Shown piece after piece: positions 60,583-64,000 of a stretch of 64,000 nucleotides of DNA. The position numbers and the translations under genes were made by a program. Source of the DNA: Hyaloraphidium curvatum (taxonomy: Eukaryota > Monoblepharomycota > Hyaloraphidiomycetes > Hyaloraphidiales > Hyaloraphidiaceae); assembly GCA_025558095.1 (NCBI GenBank), contig JAIVFI010000020.1:62001-126000 (forward strand). The letters are read 5' to 3'. Under the pieces are notes generated by a model. It ran no database searches and was not told the DNA's origin. It saw nothing but the letters and a program-made list of their open reading frames with translations. How positions within the stretch are numbered: the stretch's first letter is position 1; every line of letters starts with the position of its first letter.

Positions 60583-61566
60583 TCAGACGCCCCCGCCGTC
60601 GTCCCGGGAGAGCATCTCGATCCACGGCCCGAAATCGGTCATCCGACCGCCGCGAACCACCTGCATGCTCTCCGCGGGTCCCAGGATCCCGGTCGTGTTC
60701 CACCCAGCCTCGTCCCGGAGGTACTCCCCGCAGAGCAGCCTCCCCCTCCCGGTCCTGACCCCTCTTGTCCAGCACGCCCCGCACCCGTGGCCTCCGGGCC
60801 CGCACGCGCTCCCGCTCCCGAGCGGATCCCCGCACTCGATGTCGGCCTCGTGCGGTCCGCACAGCTCGCGGTACAGGCGCCCGCAGGCAAGGCATGCGGG
60901 CCTCGTCCCACTCGCTCGACACGCCGTCCCCGTGGACGTAGCTCCCCTCCCATTCGCACGCGAGGCATCCGTCGTCCCAATACGCCCCGAGAACCGATTC
61001 AATGTCCGTGCGCCCCACATCGGCCCCGGCGGCGCCCACGATCGCGGCGGGGCGGGAGGGCACCCAGGGCGGGCGGCGGCCCTCCGTGCGCACCACGTCG
61101 CCCGCGGCTTTGGTGCGGAGCAAGACCTCCCCCGGCTCCTCCCATGTCGGCTCGAGGCACCTCGCGCACGCCAGCTTCGGATCCGCGAGCACGCACGCCG
61201 CGTGGCCGCCCCACCGCGCCAGCCCCGGCCCCCGAGCGTGCGCCGCACCTCCTCCGCATCGTCGTACGGGAACACGGGGTGGACGTGCGAAAGGTACTCC
61301 CGCTCCCAGGTGCGCGCGAACGGCGGGGCGCGGAGGGCGCCGAACAGGGATGGGGAGGCGTGCGCGAGGTGCAGCAGGGCGTGGTCGCCCGTCCGCGGTC
61401 GTGGGACGACGAAGTCGGCGATGCGAAGGAGGAGCTCGGGAGGGAGGTCGTGCAGGCCGGGACGGGGTCCCGGATCGGCTGGGGACGCCGGTGCGGGCCG
61501 GCCGTGTGCGGCGGCTACGCCGGCCGGAGCTCCGCTTCGCTCCGTTTGGCTTCGAGTGGTGCTCAT
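60583..61566 (-). CDS. F-box protein with CxxC clusters (model uncertain)
   Basis: Residues ~38-95 are an F-box (LHDLPPELLLRIADFVVPRP, then LLHLAHASPSLFGALR and WEREYLSHVHPVFPYDD). Downstream, Cys pairs are spread over two reading frames: CARCLEPTW and CLACEWEGSYV in one, CLACGRLYRELCG and CGPGGHGCGACW in the other. A tentative three-exon model (61566-61249, 61174-60923, 60864-60583; introns 74 and 58 nt) keeps the frame and gives 283 residues, but it removes CLACGRLYRE, which also looks coding. Unrecognised indels or different splicing are possible. The paired cysteines suggest zinc binding. Likely an SCF substrate receptor; the C-terminus ends TDFGPWIEMLSRDD. Confidence 0.6.
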   Translation of the reverse strand: MSTTRSQTERSGAPAGVAAAHGRPAPASPADPGPRPGLHDLPPELLLRIADFVVPRPRTGDHALLHLAHASPSLFGALRAPPFARTWEREYLSHVHPVFPYDDAEEVRRTLGGRGWRGGAATRRACSRIRSWRARGASSRHGRSRGRSCSAPKPRATWCARRAAARPGCPPAPPRSWAPPGPMWGARTLNRFSGRIGTTDASRANGRGATSTGTACRASGTRPACLACGRLYRELCGPHEADIECGDPLGSGSACGPGGHGCGACWTRGVRTGRGRLLCGEYLRDEAGWNTTGILGPAESMQVVRGGRMTDFGPWIEMLSRDDGGGV

Positions 61567-61875
61567 TTCAGTGCGTCGAGTGCTGGTTCAATCCGCGAGA
61601 AGGGAGTCGAGGTCACACGACTGACGAACGCCAGCTGTCGCACGAAAGCCACAAGGAGACTTCAACCATCGGATTGCCGGACACGATTGGCGAGCGGCAT
61701 GAGAAAATAATCCAAAGCTCAACGGCGCAGTATAAGAGATTTTTCCTGGCAACCAAGCTCATCGGAAAGAGCGCTAGCCGTCTGTCGATGTGGCAATGGA
61801 CATCTTTGAAAAACACGCACAGGAGCCCAACGCGACGTGTCTCGATCGCATCCAACACGACACATCTATCGCCGT
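61567..61875. other. Intergenic region, no supported gene
   Basis: About 0.3 kb between the F-box gene start and the SDR2 stop. It is more AT-rich than its surroundings (for example TATAAGAGATTTTTCC near 61730) and probably holds the F-box promoter. Confidence 0.45.
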
Positions 61876-63361
61876 TCAAATCTTCGCCTTGGCCTCCAGC
61901 TTCCTGGGATCCTTGATCTTCCTGAACTGCTCCACCTTGGTCCGCACCAGATCCGTCCCCCTCCACGCGACCCGGATCGAAGCCCCGCTTTCCAGGTCGT
62001 CGTTCTCGATGGCGTACATCATCCCATCGGCGACGTCGTCGGGCTGCAGTTTCGGCGGTTCTTAGCAACGAACTGGTGCAGGGAGCGAGGAAACCCACGA
62101 CGAGGATCCCGAGCTCGTGCTCGTTGGCCTTGCCGAGTTCGTCCGCCCCCGGGATCGTGGTGAAAGAGGACCGTGCCAGCGGCGTGTTGACGGCGCCCGG
62201 GTGGACAGCTGGCAAGTGCAATCAGCGCGTGCCATCTATCGTGCTGCTTGCGGAGCACTCACTGTGGACGCGGACCTTGGGTAGCAGCTTGGAGACGGAA
62301 CGGGCAAAGTTGTAGACAAAAGACTTGGTGCCGACGTAGACGGGGAGCGACTTGACCTGCGGTGGAAGCCAGATGAGCTGTTCAGCGCTGGCAAGCGTTG
62401 CCGGGGAGTCGACACACAGCATGGAAAGAGCCGATCGAGGCCGTAATGACGATCGTTCCAGGCTTATTCATCTCACGGAATTCAGCCATGGCTAGCTCTG
62501 ACAATGGGTAGTGTAAGCGAGCGCCGCGCCGGTCGGGCTCGCGACACGAACGAGTTCCGTAGACAACGGCATTGACGTTGACGTCAACCATGGTCTTCCA
62601 AGCGGTGTTGTCAGGGTTCTTCTCGTCAAAAAAGAACTTGTCGCCGTCGCCGATGCCGGCGTTGAGAATGACAATCTGCGATCAGACAACGCGCCGGGAG
62701 GCGGGAAAGTCTGAGAATTCGAAAAGAGAGGTCCACGATGCTCCACCCACGTCCACCGTCGCGAAGCGCTTCATGCACTCGTCAAAGACCTTCTTCGTCC
62801 CTTCGAAAGTCGACAGATCCGCTTGGACGAACGGGAAGAATCCAATGTCCAGCTCGCCGCCATAGCTTCCCCCGAAGAAAATCAGCTGACGGTCACGACG
62901 CCAAAGAGCCCGTCCCACGTCGTGTCCAGCTCCTTCGCGAGTTTCTCGCCGCGCTCCGCGTCCTTGTCGGCCAGCACAACGATGGCACCCTGAAAGCGAT
63001 TCGTAGACGACGCCCGCAGCGACCAGAGACGGCATTCCGCAAGAAACCCGCGGCGGTGGGATGTAACGTTCGGCAAGGCACCGGAAAAACGCCCGGGGCG
63101 GGGGGAGACAGCGTTCCGGCAGACACGGGAGACAGGGAAACAACAAGGTCGACACCGTCAGACACGTCAATCTTGCCGCATGGGCACCGTACCCTAGCCG
63201 CGAGTTGCCGAGAAATGGCTTCGCCGCTATAGCAACGGACGATGAGAACCTTCAAGGGCCAGGAGGCCAGCAACCCACAATCCCGATGCCGCACCGGTCA
63301 CAATGCACACCTTCCGAGTCAGGTTCTTCTTGTGCGCCACGGCAGGACCTGCGGGAGCCAT
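61876..63361 (-). CDS. Short-chain dehydrogenase/reductase, HPGD-like (SDR2, paralogue of SDR1)
   Basis: Nine exons: 63361-63279, 63226-63193, 62989-62919, 62865-62751, 62675-62552, 62497-62418, 62356-62263, 62208-62099, 62043-61876; 292 residues. The splices rebuild KVCIVTGAASGFGEAISRQL, GAIVVLADKDAERGEKLAK, YGGELDIGFFPFVQADLSTF, IVILNAGIGDGDKFFF, VITASIGSF, PVYVGTKSFVYNF (YxxxK), HPGAVNTPLARSSF and a tail ending KLEAKAKI. It is the closest relative of SDR1 (16653-17842), with the same (Y)xGELDI and VNxxAVVYG(S/T)QLA landmarks but more introns; intron 2 is 203 nt, the others 52-75. NAD-dependent lipid alcohol oxidation is the family expectation. Confidence 0.87.
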
Positions 63362-63765
63362 TCTTTGGTCTAGAAGAGTAGGATTCCCGCGGTCGATTCG
63401 TTCAGGGGAGCTGCGGGTGCTTTGTTTGAACGACTGCCGGTTGCCGGACTTGCCGATCCGATCGCGGCCGGCGCTGCGCATGGCACGACATCGTGGAAGC
63501 GCGAAGTCCGTGCCGCGCAACTAAATGATTCTCTCCAACGTCTAACAAAGTAGAGCTTTCGAATCAATGGTCACATTCCTAGTCCGGCAGCTTGATGCGG
63601 CCGCCGGATCTCACTGTTTACGTCACTCGTGTCACGCGCTCCTAGTGCAAACTATCGCAAACAGCGGCCACTCGGCCATTTGAACCATGGGCTTCGTTGG
63701 TGTCATGTCGGTATCTGCTTAGCAGCGCGTCCTTCGCGTTTCTGACGGCCGCGGCCGGGATCCAG
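63362..63765. promoter_or_regulatory. Divergent region between SDR2 and the carbonyl-reductase-like gene
   Basis: About 0.4 kb upstream of SDR2 (minus) and of the edge gene (plus). The start codon of the latter is unresolved; an ATG at ~63688 is a candidate but no splice from it preserves the frame convincingly. Confidence 0.4.
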
Positions 63766-64000
63766 CGTGGGAGGCACCCGCGGCATTGGGCACGCGCTCG
63801 CGAAAGCTCTGGCCCAGGACGTCGCGTCGAGCCAAGACGGGGGTGTCGTCTACCTCACCGCGGTGAGCGAACGTGCTGGAACAGGCGAAGTACACGCTGA
63901 GGCTACAACGCTTCCAGCGCAACGAGGAATCGGGCCGCAAGGCCGTTGAAACAATCCCGGTCCCCGCTGCCGGCAGTACCTCCGTCAAATACCTCGTTGC
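63766..64000 (+). CDS. Carbonyl-reductase-like SDR, 3'-truncated by window edge
   Basis: The exon ending at 63862 encodes GGTRGIGHALAKALAQDV...GVVYLTA (TGGxxGIG-type cofactor loop and end of beta 2). A 55-nt intron 63863-63917 joins it to an exon beginning RNEESGRKAVETI...STSVKYLV, giving VYLTARNEESG, the hallmark of carbonyl reductase (CBR1)-like NADPH enzymes (VYLTARD...G). The gene runs off the right edge. The 5' exon boundary is uncertain: the frame has a stop just upstream (63763-63765 region), so at least one earlier exon must exist. Confidence 0.65.

Overview
This is about 64 kb of a GC-rich, gene-dense fungal nuclear genome. Genes lie on both strands and are cut by many short GT-AG introns, mostly 47-90 nt. 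Fungal markers are a Zn(II)2Cys6 regulator with a fungal transcription-factor domain, a Sla2/End4 endocytic adaptor, a Vsb1-type SLC26-STAS-cNMP transporter, an Ecl1-like protein and membrane-anchored GH26 enzymes. An FABP-like protein, polyphosphate kinase 1 and an LRR-TM-SH3 receptor are unusual for yeasts and moulds; I infer an early-diverging, chytrid-like lineage. The species cannot be named from the sequence alone.
 Layout. 0-11 kb: two tandem O-fucosyltransferase-like genes, a hotdog thioesterase, the SLC26 transporter, two copies of an F-box leader (one truncated), and the Zn2Cys6 regulator. 11-18 kb: Ecl1-like protein, GH26 enzyme A, a secreted I9-domain protein and an HPGD-like SDR (SDR1). 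18-28.6 kb: a large internally duplicated membrane protein, an ankyrin protein, FABP-like protein, an RDH-like SDR, a CAP protein and two divergent F-box genes. 28.7-44 kb: LRR-TM-SH3 receptor, PPK1, an ABHD/EHT1-type hydrolase, an RDH-like SDR, a DUF599 protein and Sla2. 44-54 kb: GH26 enzyme B, then a duplication mosaic with a two-gene coiled-coil cassette present twice (the second copy decayed), a truncated copy of a zinc-finger gene's upstream region, and a MYND gene. 54-64 kb: two small secreted proteins, the C2H2 gene, an RBBP9-like hydrolase, an F-box/Cys-rich gene, SDR2 (paralogue of SDR1) and an edge-truncated carbonyl-reductase-like gene.
 Gene models were spliced by hand: each junction was required to keep the frame, use GT-AG and restore family motifs, and totals were checked for divisibility by three. 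Most genes look independently regulated. Divergent pairs share short promoters (27.8, 35.8, 39.0 kb). I see no operons, rRNA, tRNA, CRISPR array or complete transposon. Large antisense ORFs are artefacts of high GC and are omitted.
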